Part shown: piece after piece, positions 33,590-45,400 of the stretch
Layout of the letters: each line of letters opens with the position of its first letter
Numbering within the stretch: position 1 is the first letter of the stretch
The notes under the pieces: generated by a model
What the model was told of the DNA's origin: nothing
What the model saw: the letters and a program-made list of their open reading frames with translations, nothing else
The model's database searches: none
Position numbers and translations under genes: made by a program
Assembly (NCBI RefSeq): GCF_011397635.1
Contig: NC_064755.1
Span: 20,939,282-21,003,281, forward strand
Source: Epinephelus fuscoguttatus
Taxonomy: Eukaryota > Chordata > Actinopteri > Perciformes > Serranidae
Length of the DNA stretch: 64,000 nt
Direction: 5' to 3'

Positions 33590-34109
33590 GCGAATTGAGT
33601 AAACTCTCATTATGCCTTCGCGCGGCGCATTTAAGGGCGAGGAGAGGGGCTCATCTGATTGGTGTGATGTGTGAAAAACCTACTCCACGCCTTCTATCCT
33701 CCCTCTTTCCGACTTGCGCCGGTAGGAGGGACGGAGGTGGGAAAGATGAGTAGCTGTGCCAAACTTGGAAAATCCGCCTGGCCACACCCAGTTGGCGAAG
33801 CGTAGGTGCGCTGCGCCCCCGCCTCGCCCAGTCTGCGAAACTAGAGCCCGAAGTGTGCTCTGCACATGAGAACATTTTTGATGATCGCCTTTGTCCAGTC
33901 CTTGGTCTTATCGCATGTAACCATAGTTGCCTTTGTTTTTGTTGACTGCCAGTGGTGGCTGACATGTAATAAAATTTAAGTTTTGAGTCATGACTCCTTC
34001 TATTCTGGCTCCCAATAATAACACAAGAGGAAGACATTTTAGACTCCTATGTAGCCCTGTGGTGGCGAGTCTGTTTTGCCTCCAGCTAACAAACTGATGT
34101 CATTGTGAT
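33590..34109. other. G+C-rich flank of the Harbinger fragment, then unremarkable sequence
   Basis: Positions 33600-33860 are clearly more G+C- and CpG-rich than their surroundings and probably belong to the transposon promoter end. Open frames here on both strands are short and overlapping, and look like by-products of composition. Confidence 0.4.
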
Positions 34110-34660
34110 GTTGACCCTAAAAGGGTCTATAGACCCCTTTGTTAACATGCCCAATTTACAGCGCATATAAACATGTTTATATGCCTGGTACAAAAGACAG
34201 TTTGGGTCTCTATAGCTGATTTCAACATCTCACACTGCCTTACTCTGCCTCTGACTGGCTGACCCTGACATTCTTAACATCCTAACCTGAACCAGTCCCA
34301 CTCATCTTGCCTAAGCCTAACCAATCCAACCAGTAAAGGCAACGAGTACTAACCAGTTATTGGGAGAGTAGGGCGGGTCATTCCTTCACCATCCTTGGCT
34401 TTGCAAATTTGCCAACTGTGCAGGGGTTTATTTTAATATGACTCACCTGCTTACATTTTATTAAGGCTTAAAGTTACACATGATGAAGTGTGTGGTCACT
34501 CTGAGTGACAGGCTGTCTGTGAGGCTTCACTACAGTCTATGACTCAAAACCACCCTTTCATCCAAATGTGGTCATTTCTGGCTCCAAAATTCAAGATGGC
34601 AACGGCCAAAATACCAAACCTGAGGCTTCAAAATGGGACTCCACAAACCTACCGTCATGG
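34110..34660 (+). repeat. Dispersed repeat, copy 2 (first copy at 28850-29250)
   Basis: It shows the same ordered phrases as copy 1 on the same strand. It contains about 100 extra bases before the attttattaaggctta segment. Together the two copies bracket the LINE/Harbinger island. Confidence 0.75.
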
Positions 34661-35019
34661 TAGCTATGTTGATTATTTTATACAGTCTGCATTTTGAACA
34701 TAAAACATAGTCTAACTGTTGCAACAGCCTGCTGCACTCTGTTGTAATTCTACATACCCACCAAATTTGAATGAAACCTATCTCTGTGTTTCATGTGAAG
34801 CAACAGCATTTAGCAGAGGTGGTCTGACAAAGCTCCACCTCATCAGGTGACTCAGCTGAGACAAATCAAGATACTCCTCCTTATTCTTCCTCACGAACAG
34901 ACTAAAAAACATATGACCATATTCATCTTCAGACCAAACTAACAACTTCCTCTGAGTGAGTTAAGCTACAGGAGAGAAAAGTGGAAACCTACAACCTGCT
35001 GACACTCCACACACTGAAT

Positions 35020-35125
35020 GTAAGTTTGATTAAAACACCACTCAAAGTGAAAGTAAATTTTAGTGAGGGTAGAGGAGGGAGGGTGAGCTATGACTGACTG
35101 TGCTTCCTGTTTGCTGTATTTTCAG
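35020..35125 (+). other. 5' UTR intron of the TRIM gene
   Basis: A donor GTAAGT at 35020 (tgaat/gtaagt) and an acceptor gtattttcag ending at 35125 frame a 106-bp intron just before the TRIM start codon. This would put a non-coding exon at about 34940-35019. A spliced 5' UTR with a single coding exon is usual for fish TRIM35-like genes. Confidence 0.5.
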
Positions 35126-35142
35126 CTTCACTCGGAGACGAA

Positions 35143-36531
35143 ATGGCTTCCAGGTCAGAGGAGAATCTCTGCTGTTCGGTCTGCCGTGATATCTTTAGGG
35201 ATCCTGTTGTTCTGACATGTAGCCACAGCTTCTGTAAAGACTGTCTGAGGGGCTGCTGGAGAGTGAAACCAACACGTGAGTGTCCACTTTGTAAGAGAAG
35301 ATCTTCAAGGGATGAACCACCTTCAAATCTAGTGTTAAAGAACCTGTGTGAGGAGTTCTTACAGCAGAGAGATCGGAGAGCTTCAGAGCCTCTCTGCAGT
35401 CTGCACTCTGAGAAACTCAAACTCTTCTGTCTGGACCATCAGGAACCAGTGTGTCACATCTGCAGGGATTCAGAAAAACACACTAACCACAGATTCAGAC
35501 CCATAGATGAGGCTGCACAACAGCACAAGAAGAAACTTAAGGAAACTTTGGAGCCCTTAAAGAAGAAGTTAAAGGTTTTTGAACAAGTTAAAGTAAAGTT
35601 TGATCAAACAGCAGATCACATTAAGGTCCAGGCCCGACACACAGAGGGACAGATTAAGGAGCAGTTTAAGAAACTTCACCAGTTTCTAGAAGAGGAAGAG
35701 GAGGCCAGGATGGCTGCACTGAGGGAGGAAGAGGAGCAGAAGTGTCAGTCAGTGAAGGAAAAGTTGGAGGCTCTGTGCAGAGAGATAGCTGCTCTTGCAG
35801 AAACAGTCAGAGCTGCAGAGGAGGAGCTGAGAGCTGAAGATGTCTCATTCCTGCAGAACTACAAGGCTGCAGTGGAACGAGTCCAGCAGCACCCCCTGCC
35901 AGATGACCCAGAGCCACTCTCGGGAGCTCTGATAAATGAGGCCAAGCACCTGGGCAACCTGACCTTCAACATCTGGAGCAAGATGAAGGAGATGGTCTCT
36001 TACATTCCTGTGATTCTGGACCCAAACACTGCACATCCAGAACTCATCCTGTCTGAAGATCTGACCAGTGCGAGACTAGGAGAGAAGCGGCAGCTTCCTG
36101 ATAATCCAGAGAGGATTGCTGAGTACTCCTCTGTCCTGGGCTCTGAGGGCTTTAACTCAGGGACTCACAGCTGGGAAGTCAAAGTTGGAGACATTACATT
36201 CTGGTCACTGGGCCTGTTTGCAGAGTCTGCCCAGAGGAAGGGAGAAATATGGTCTGGATTATGGAGAATAATGTTCTACAAAGGTATATACACGGCACGC
36301 TCACTACCAGATCCACCCACTGTTCTCAAGCTGCAGAAGAAGCTCCAGCGGATCAGTGTGAATCTGGACTGGGACAGAAGAAAGCTGTCATTCTCTGATC
36401 CTGATACAAACACACACATACACACCTTCACACACACTTTCACTGAGAGGATGTTTCCATTTATTAACAGTGTGGATGAAGTGAAGATATTACCACAGAG
36501 GGTCTGTGTGACGGTGGGACAGAGAAGTTAG
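35143..36531 (+). CDS. Single-exon TRIM E3 ligase (TRIM35-like / zinc-binding protein A33-like)
   Basis: The 462-aa protein has all parts of a class-IV TRIM. The RING is at residues 11-50 with C11, C14, C26, H28, C31, C34, C47 and C50. The B-box 2 is at about 85-116 (C85, H88, C96, H99, C104, C107, H113, H116). A Lys/Glu-rich coiled coil spans about 125-250, and PRY-SPRY about 290-455 ([10 protein letters not shown], then [17 protein letters not shown] and FWSLGLFAE). Such proteins are ubiquitin ligases whose SPRY domain selects the target; many fish members act in innate immunity. The start is supported by the acceptor 17 bp upstream and by RING beginning at residue 11. The PRY-SPRY lacks the usual WxVG phrase (it reads FWSLGLF). 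No frameshift or stop is present. I cannot assign a one-to-one mammalian orthologue. Confidence 0.93.
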   Translation: MASRSEENLCCSVCRDIFRDPVVLTCSHSFCKDCLRGCWRVKPTRECPLCKRRSSRDEPPSNLVLKNLCEEFLQQRDRRASEPLCSLHSEKLKLFCLDHQEPVCHICRDSEKHTNHRFRPIDEAAQQHKKKLKETLEPLKKKLKVFEQVKVKFDQTADHIKVQARHTEGQIKEQFKKLHQFLEEEEEARMAALREEEEQKCQSVKEKLEALCREIAALAETVRAAEEELRAEDVSFLQNYKAAVERVQQHPLPDDPEPLSGALINEAKHLGNLTFNIWSKMKEMVSYIPVILDPNTAHPELILSEDLTSARLGEKRQLPDNPERIAEYSSVLGSEGFNSGTHSWEVKVGDITFWSLGLFAESAQRKGEIWSGLWRIMFYKGIYTARSLPDPPTVLKLQKKLQRISVNLDWDRRKLSFSDPDTNTHIHTFTHTFTERMFPFINSVDEVKILPQRVCVTVGQRS

Positions 36532-36936
36532 AGATAAAGAGGATGATCATATTTATGAGGTTAATTTCTTTTAAAGGGAAAAGTCGATGAATTTAACCTG
36601 TTAATCTGCACCTGCCCTCCTGCTGTCTAGTTATTCAAAATATATGTTTGTTTGTGTTTCATTTATTTTTATTTTTTTTTGTTGTTAGTTTGACAGTTTG
36701 CTTTTTGTTTCCATTGATGACCTTTTTATTTGTAAAATTATTCCACTTTGTTTGAGATCTTTTGGTTTCTGTAGCGTTTCCTCTCTTTATCAGTGCCGTT
36801 TCATTTGAAATTGTTCATTTTTGATTATTTTGACTTGTCTGTGTCGAGCTACAAAGACCAACAACCACTTTGTAGAGGCTGATGGGATCCAAATAAGGAA
36901 AAAAAAAAAAATCAGTTTATCAATAATTTATCAAAA

Positions 36937-37225
36937 GGCAGCATGGTGGTGCAGCGGTTAGCATTGTCGCCTCACAGCAAGAGGGTTCTTGGTACGAACC
37001 CAGGCTTCTGTGCGGAGTTTGCATGTTCTCCCCATGTCAGCATGGGTACTCCAGCTTCCTTCCATAGTCCAAAGACATGCAGGTCGGTGACTCTAAATTG
37101 GCCGTGGAGGTGCATGTGAGCATGAATGATCGTCTGTCTCTATCTGGCGACCTGTCCAGGGTGTACCCAGCGTCTCACCCAATGTCAGCTGGGATAGGCT
37201 CCAGCCCCACTGGTGGATGGACATA
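36937..37225 (+). mobile_element. tRNA-derived fish SINE (V-SINE/HE1-like)
   Basis: The head ggcagcatggtggtgcagcg with gttagc gives a box A, and gttcttggtacgaaccc a box B. The body contains tgtgcggagtttgcatgttc and ccaaagacatgcagg, phrases very common in fish SINEs. It ends gctgggataggctccagccc without a clear tail. A shorter minus-strand relative lies at 43555-43715. Confidence 0.8.
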
Positions 37226-40026
37226 ATCAGGGAAATATTTATAATGGAAAAGATGACTTTTTGTATTTGATGAAGAGAAGATGATCTTGTCTGTGAAAGT
37301 GTTTCATTCAGTTTCCATCTCTTGAATCTGCTGTTTTGTTTTATTTTGTTTTGTTTTTAAAAAAACACTTTATTGTGATAGTGTGAAAAGGGCAAGATGA
37401 GGGTGAGCTGCAGCCAAGGGACCTGGGACAGACTTGGACCTAGGCCATCGCCGTGAGAATGGTACACAATCTGCCTGGTGAGTGAGTGAGGCACCTCTGC
37501 TGTCATTTAGTCAGACAACTTTTAAGGCAGTCATCTTTGCTTTCAGGTGGATGTCTCAGTTTTGGTTTAGACTTCATGTCATGTCGCTGATTTCAAATCA
37601 ATAGTTAACATTAATGCTGAATGTACATTAATTCATGTTTTTCATCAAAATAATAAAACACTGGTTTTCTTGGTTGTCACATTCTGCTTCTCATTTTAAT
37701 GCCTAAAGGCCGACTACCTTTTTTTAAGTTACGCCAGTGGCAATATACACTGTGCTTAAAAAATCAGCCTACAGTTAATCCCACAGCTCCATGCCATCTT
37801 GTTATTGACTTCTCTTTTTTTGTTTTGTTTTGATGCTGACTTGGACTCAGTGGCTTCCCCAGTTGGGGAGGGGCCATGCCACGTTGATTCAAATGCTGGC
37901 TCCTCCCCCAGGCAAAAATAAGTGGAGGTTGTGTTGCATCATTTTGAGCTAGACAACCTGAGGCATCCATTGGTACCAGGAATGTCAGCATAGCTTGTTG
38001 GGAAGGGGACTGAAGTAATAACTGGTGTGGGTGTTTACAAAGGGGGTCCTTTGCACTCTCACCTCAAGATATCTAATGAGAATGGGTTCGATTTGTATCT
38101 GTGGGTCTCCCTGAAACTAGAGGTTTGCTCCCACTACTACTTCAAATTAAAGTTGCATATTTGTCTTTTTAAGGAAGAGGACAACCAGCCTATTTTACGA
38201 ACAATGAGTCACCTTACATGAACACATTAAAACAGGATTGTTGTGAAACTGAAAATGTTAACTGTACCAGTATTAGTCTATGCACATCAGACAACAAGTA
38301 ATGTTATCTCTAGAATAAGAGACTAAAGTATATCACTATGTGATTCCTTAAGGTTCATAGTGATATATTTTAGATAGCCTACAACAGTATTCCTGAAATT
38401 CAGTCATGGATTTTGGTTTTGGTGTGTCACCCAAAGGTTTTTAGAGGTGCCATCTGGCCACACCTATGAAACATTTCAGGGACAGCACTCGTCTTAAAAC
38501 AACTGTCAGGTTCCTGTTTGAACATTGCAACATGAATAAAGAATTTCCTCTTTGTGTTTTCCTATTGAGCTGCAGTTGAAAGAAAAAGATTTTACCTTTG
38601 GATGACACCACCTCGAGTTTTCTAACTCAGTTTGCTGAAGCTTCATATTAGCTTCAGATAAACCTTTGAATAATTTGTTGCACAGAACAAAGATTGTGGT
38701 TTTTGCCACTGAAATTGCATCAGGAAGGGATCTCTTGAGCACCAGTGAAACTAGTTTTAGTTTAGGTTACGTTTGGTGAAATGGATCAGGAGATTAAAGG
38801 TTGGTGAGAGACATTCAGCAGATAGATTTGTTGTTTTACAGTCATTAAGGAATCATTACATGTTTGTGTCGTGGTTGTCTACCTACTCAACAGTTGTGCA
38901 GTTTGCAGTAATAAGAAGTGATCACACACACATCATATTTTTAAAAGTTTTTTTCACAGGGTTACATATACATCCCAAATGTTTAACAAATGTGGACATA
39001 GTTAAAGTTTTCAGGTTTCTACTGGTGAGTCTTCAGCTGCAGGAGCCTCATGTTGTTCCACTAGAGGGCGTAACAGTTTCACTGCTGTCCCCAGGAGTTT
39101 TCCCACAGCTGAGACAGACACCTTTTGTCCTTTCTTTCCTCGGTGTGAAGACTGTGGGAGGATTTCAGTTTGATTCCCTCTGCATCTGACAGGAACCAGG
39201 AGAAGTGTCTGACACTCAGTCCAGAGGGAGGAGCAGCAGGAGGGGGAGTTACTACTGTATCCACTCCTCTCGCTCTCCAAATCTTTCTCTGGTCCTTACT
39301 TCTGTTCAGCACAGGAATTTCAGACTCTGGTGTTAAATTAGCAGAGGTATAAAGTGTCCCTGTTAGTGGCCAGTGTGACGTGTTCACTATGGGACCCTTT
39401 AAAGTATTAATTATGTGTTGTGGTTAGTTTGTTAAAGAAAACTAAATCTATGCTCACTTTCCTATGTTGCATCTTTATTCTTGTTTAGGTTCAAAGTTAC
39501 CAAAGAGACAAAAGTAGCAGACAAAGTGGTAGTAGACAAAAGTAGAGTCGGTCAAAATGGAGGAAAATAGCAATTAGCTAAACTTTGTGTACTACACTTC
39601 TAACTGGGTAGATTGAAGCTATAATTTCTATCAGTCGCCTGTTTTGTTTCTGTCAAGATGACACACTTTGCAGAAAAAGATGGTTACAGAAAGGTATTAG
39701 ATTCTTTTAAAATAAATCTCTGCTGCCTATTGTAGCACCATATCTGAACCTCCCCATATGGGCATTGCAGGCAATGTGGTTGCACTGGGGCCCATGGAAA
39801 CCAGGGGGGCCCTTCTTGTGAGTGAGGTCCGAAATACATCTCAGAAATACACCTGTTTTCAAAGAAGAACTCATAGTAACATAAAAATGGTGAAAACCGC
39901 TATATGTGCCCTGAAAAAGGCAAAGCCATCTCCTCCTTTTGTTCAGTGTATGTGTGTGTGTGTGTGTGTGTACATTAACTATAAAAGCTATAAATAAACT
40001 ATTAAAATCATCTAGTAAGAAGAAGA
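37226..40026. other. Intergenic DNA downstream of the TRIM gene
   Basis: No gene is firmly supported. A minus-strand open frame at 39079-39387 (102 aa, SVRHFSWFLSDAEGIKL) has unusually protein-like composition but no recognised family. A (TG)n run lies at about 39951-39971. The rest is A+T-rich. Confidence 0.45.
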
Positions 40027-40336
40027 AAATATGATTTATTAATCCCCAAGGGGAAATTCATTTTGTTTCACTCTGTTGTCATACACTCACAGGCCTGAAA
40101 TAAACACACATACACAAACAGTACCTATACATGCATTGGGTGTGGCGGGGCTGCCTTGGACAGATGCCCCAAGCAGTTAGGGGTTGTTGCCTTGCTCCTG
40201 TTGTTGCCTCTGTTGTTGGCAAACTAGCACCTCTCCAGCTACCAGTCCAGGCTCCCTGCTTGGTCTGGCAGGGACTTAAAATGGCAGCTTTCTGGTTCCC
40301 AGCACAAGTCCCTATGGACTAAACTACTGCCGCCCC
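40027..40336 (-). mobile_element. tRNA-derived SINE with LINE-type 3' tail
   Basis: On the minus strand it begins ggcggcagtagtttagtcca and has a box-B-like tttaagtccctg. It continues through a body shared with the plus-strand copy at 58621-58820 (catagggact, gactgg.agctggagaggcg, cttggggc) and ends aatttccccttggggattaa with taaatcata, the tail type of fish L2/Rex LINEs. The tail suggests which LINE mobilised it. Confidence 0.75.
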
Positions 40337-41778
40337 CAGTCAAATTAATACTTTCTTATTTTATTTTGTACTTTTTTATCATATAGTGTCACTTCCAGGT
40401 AGACAGCAGTTGTTTTGAATGGCGGAGATATGTAAAATTGCCAAACTTGTTTATTTCTGTTGTCAGTTTCACCTGTAATTTTAATGTTTAAATACAAAAA
40501 TTAACATGATGGTCTGATATATCTGATATTTCTGCTGTGCTTATTTTATGTACTGTTTTGCTTCGCTAGCATCGTTGATGAACCAAATTTATGGGCACAG
40601 AAGCTGAGCAATATACTGCTGTGGACAGGGGCTGCGGCAAAACATATTTAACCCACCTCAAAAAAGTCCCACCTAAAATATAAGTTTAAGTGTATACTCT
40701 ATTCAGAATATTTTCTCAGCTTTACCTTACATCACTGAGGCCGTGAGGTGGGGACCCATGGAGAGAGTGGGCTCTCCAATAATGTCTTGGGTGGAGAATG
40801 GGCCCGTGCTGATTAACTGTCACCTTGAAAATCTGCCTGTGTTCAAAGAGAAACTGTCTTTGTTTTAAAAACAGTGCCATTTGCTCTATATGCCCTTATA
40901 AAAGACAAACCCATTTCCATCATGTTTATTTTTCTCTATAAAACAGGCAATAACATCTATAACTAAATTATATGCTTATTCTATACCTGTAAATCAACTA
41001 GGCTATTAAAATTGTTAGATTAAATTAAATTGATAATTTCTTATTTTCTTTGGTATTTTTTGTCATATACAGATATGCAATGATGATTCATGGGTAATAT
41101 GTGTGTCGATTTTATCAAATGTCAAGTCTCTGATTATGTAACATAATGATATGTACATGGTAGCGTACACTAGTGCCAATCATAACTACCTTATGCCACT
41201 GCATTACATGTTAACTCAGCATAGACCTGTGACTCTCATGATCTGCAAAGTAGAATTACTTTTTTTGGCAAAGGAGTCTGGTAGCTTTGAGAGAACGGCT
41301 TTAGTTCCCCATCAAAAAAGCCCGTCCTAACTTCTGTACGCTACTGAACCTCCCTGTATGCCTGCAGTCCTTACATACTGTAGGTGCTGTGCTGTTTTAG
41401 ACTGTTGGCTGTGCTCAGTCATGCATTTGTCAGCCATCTTCAGTTCAGCTGTGTTAGATTAAGATTTTGTACTGTAACTGAACTGCAGCTCCGTTTTTCA
41501 GACGTACTGCTCTGTTCTCAGGGTTTCCCTTGTTTCCTCCAGTGTGCACAACTGCACTATATGGTGCTTTTTTTTTGTTGTGGCGTGTATAATTCCTCCT
41601 GTCAGGCAGCAGTCTAGCAGAGATTGGGCAAAAGCTGTGATGCCCAGTGAAAGCCTGATGTGATGGTGGAGCCAATAAATCAGGCTCTGTGCATTTACTC
41701 TTCTAACCCATTTAATTTCTGAGCACATATGAGGTTCTGATAAAGAAAACTGACACTAAACTTTCTGTGATTATCTCT
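40337..41778. other. Intergenic DNA, no gene seen
   Basis: The sequence is A+T-rich with no coding frame that has homology or splice context. Phrases such as catcgttgatgaaccaaatttatgggcacagaagctgagcaat at 40570-40615 recur near 57820-57862, so a dispersed repeat is present. Confidence 0.45.
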
Positions 41779-42417
41779 TTTATTTGTGGAAAGCATGTAT
41801 TAATAACATGACAGAGGGGAAGATATGGACAAATGTCACATTTGGGCTCATCAGTTTACATCTGCTAATACTCCTTTATTTTATTATTTTTAGTTTCACA
41901 GCTCCATGTCTGCCTAAATATTTTTTATGTCAATGATACATTGTATATTTCTAGAGTATGTTATCTTCTTCTTTTACCAGACTTAGAAATCACTTTTTTG
42001 TCACAGAACCATCACATTAACCACAGTTTTACTGTCAGGGTAAAAAAAAACAGTCGCCTATCAAACAACATACTGCACAAGCTTGTGTAAGAGGAGCAAA
42101 GAGGAAAACATCCTGTCAAAATAAAACCCCAACTGACACTCAGTCAAATGTACATTTTCACAATTAACCACATTCCCACCAAAATGCATTGTCTTTATGA
42201 TACAATGGCATGTGTTTTAAAAACATTAAAAGTTAAGTGTGTGGTACATTTTAAATGTAAAGCAGTTTCCTTGCAGTTTGAATAAGATCTACTGAATACA
42301 CACCTAGTCTATATTTTAACAATATGTTCACTCAAGTATTTGTGGCATGTACATTAATTTACAAGATTTATCACATTATTTTGACTCCATCACAAACATG
42401 AGTCAGTGTGTTTGCCC
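41779..42417 (-). other. 3' untranslated region of the muscarinic receptor gene
   Basis: Non-coding sequence follows the stop codon at 42418-42420 on the minus strand. Minus-strand AATAAA signals (tttatt on plus) occur at 41875-41880 and 41779-41784; either could end the transcript. Confidence 0.5.
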
Positions 42418-45400
42418 TCATCGTGCTGTACGTATGTTCTTGTACTGGCACAGGAGCAGGTGCTTGAAGGTGTTTTTGAAGGTGACGTTGCAGAGGGCAT
42501 AGCAGGCCGGGTTGATGGTGCTGTTGATGTAGCAGAGCCAGTAGCCGATGGTCCAGAGGGAATTTGGGATGCAGATGGAACAAAAGGTGTTGATCAGGAC
42601 CATCACGTTGTACGGTGTCCACGTGACGACAAAAGCAACCAGGATGGCCATGATGGTGCGCGTCACCTTTTTCTCCCTGGAAGAAATGCCCTTCCTTTTC
42701 CACTTTGCCACAGCAGTCTGCTTTGTCACCTGGAAAAATCGGAGCAGAAGAGGAAAACATTTTTAAGTTTAAAGTTTTTAAAGTAAAACTAGTTGATTTT
42801 GGGGGGCAATTTGGGGGCAGTGAAACAAGCTATGAATAGAATTTTGGCAGCTCGCCCCGAAGAGCAAAACAAACTGGCCCCAAGCCAAAAAAGCTGCCAA
42901 GTGGTGATAGCCTTATGTTCAGCAGCTAACAGTGGCTAACGTTAGCACAACACACATAATAACAGCGGTGAGCAGTAGCTGCTAGCAGCAGCAGACACTG
43001 ACGAAAAAAGTCGTCCTTTAAAGCTGGCATGATACCTGGCCGGTTGCCATTATAGTTTAACAGCACTTGGCAGCGTAAGGGGGAAACGTGGCGGGACAAG
43101 AACAAAAGTTAAGGTGGCGAAAGTCCAAGTAGGGCCAGTGGGAGAGGTGGTGGATGGGTCCAACAACCACCGACTTTCACCCAGGAGAGTGGTGTTTGTG
43201 TCCCGTAAGACTATAAAGCCAAACCCTGTTCTTATCTCCTAAACCTCACCATGTGTTTTTGTTGCCTAAACCCAACCACGTGCATTAGTTGTTGGAGAAA
43301 AAAATCACCAATTCAGGTTGTTGTGCTGACGTAGTACATTTATTTTGAAAGAAGACAACGCATGTAACAGGCTGAACTTGACATGGTGTCCCAGAACGTC
43401 AACAACCAACGCACGAAGGGTGCCTTGTGTGTTGTCCATGAACAAACCTCTGAGGTCGGAGTGAGAATGTGTTGCAGGGACACAAAAATGAAAAAAAAAA
43501 AAAAACGAAAAAAAAAAAAAAACAGTTCAATGATCAAACTCAACAACAGGAACATTCATTCATTCATTCATTCTATGACAGGGCTAACACATAGAGACAG
43601 ACAACCATTCACATGGACAATTTAGAGTCACCAGTTAACCTGTGTGTCTTTGGTTTGTGGGAGGAAACCTGAGTACCCGGAGAAAACCCATGCTGACACG
43701 GGGAGAACATGCTAATAGGAACATGAATGTCTGAATCAAATATTATGGCAATCCACCCAATATTTGTCGAGACATTTCACTAAAAAGCACAAATGTAAAC
43801 CTCGTGGTGGTGCGAGAGGGTCAGGGGATCACTGAAGTCATTAGTAGAGTTGAGCCAGATACTTTGATGACATGAATGTGTGGTACGGATAATGCACTCT
43901 TTATGAGTTCGAGTATCCGAGTGTGTTCGGGTAAAATGTGTCAATATCCATACTCGTTACTCGTAATGAAGCTGTGTATCTAAAGCTCAATACTGACATT
44001 GTTGTGAATAGTTTTCTAATAAATAATATGGCAAGTCTATCGCAACTTCTGATCAACTCACATCAGTGTCTGGCTTAAATTAACAACTTTTGGTTGGCCC
44101 CCACCCATAATGATACAAATAATTTAGTTGGTTGAACAGATACAGATAGGCTTCATCCTCAAGGGACAATGGATGTCTGTACAAAACCTTACAGCAGTTC
44201 TAGCTGTAAATCTGGTCAAATCTGTGATTGCTAATTTGTGGTTTTTTTTTAGCTATCTGAACCATACAGTACGAGCTTTTCCTAAGTAATCAAATTTACC
44301 TTGAACAGCGTCCTTGTGGCCAGACTTTGTCTGTCAGCGGCTGAGTTTCCTGGAGAAGGTGGCTGTGTTTGACTTGTTTTATTCCCACCATCTGAGCCTT
44401 TCTGTGATGATGCAGGGACCGCAGCATCCTTAGATGTTGACGCCTGGATGCTGTCTGCTGTGGAGTCCACCAGCTCAGTCCTTTCTTCCTGACATGGCCC
44501 GTTTCCGTTCTGCTGCTGCAACATTTCCTTCTCCTTCCCATCTCCAGCCTCCACCTTGGCCTCTTTTGCTGTGGTGCAGTTGTTCTGGCTCTCACATCCA
44601 TCGTCCTGGCTGTGAGAGGGGCCTTCTCCCAGACTGGTACCTGAGGTCTTCCTGCTGTCCTTTCTCATGCGGCTGCGGCTGGCCTTGGAGATGCGCCAGT
44701 AGAGGTGGATCATGATGGCCACTGGCAGGTAAAAAGCTGCTATGGCTGTCCCAAATGTCACCGCGGGGTTTGAGAAGAACTGGATGTAGCACTCACCTGG
44801 CGGCACGGTTCTCCCACCAACAATGAACTGCCAGAACAAAATGGCTGGAGCCCACAGGATGAAGGACAACACCCAGGCTGCAGCGATCATCAGACCCGCC
44901 ATCTTGGTGCTGCGGCGTGCTGGGTAGCTGAGAGGTTTGGTGACACAGAAGTAACGGTCAAAACTAATGATGAGCAGGTTCATGACTGAGGCGTTGCTGA
45001 CAACATAATCGACAGCCAACCACAGGTCACAGACCACCGCTCCCAGGGGCCAGTAGCCAATCACAATGTAGACAGTGTAGAGGTTCATGGAGCAGACGCC
45101 AATAATGAGGTCTGCACAGGCCAGGCTGAACAGGAAGTAGTTGTTGACAGTCTGCAGGTTCCTGTTTACCTTTAGAGACACAACACGGAGCAGGCTGTCA
45201 GATGCTAATCTTTTTTGGTGCGAGGTGATATGTGTTGTCTCATTTCAATTAGATTACCACTCTACACACAGGTGCACATGCTGTTTTCTTATCTCTACGT
45301 TTGAGTGTATTTTCCAATGTGTCCCTCTATCTGAAATGATCAAAATAAGAAAACCCAAACCTTTATAGAGAGCATGACCAGGATGTTTCCGATGACGGTG

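Noticed and set aside
33651-34037. 128-aa minus-strand frame in the G+C-rich flank
   Set aside because: It overlaps another frame in the same composition-biased stretch, shows no motifs, and is better explained as transposon flank.
42371-42786. 129-aa and 126-aa frames overlapping the receptor's last exon
   Set aside because: They are other-frame shadows of the conserved TM6-TM7 exon.
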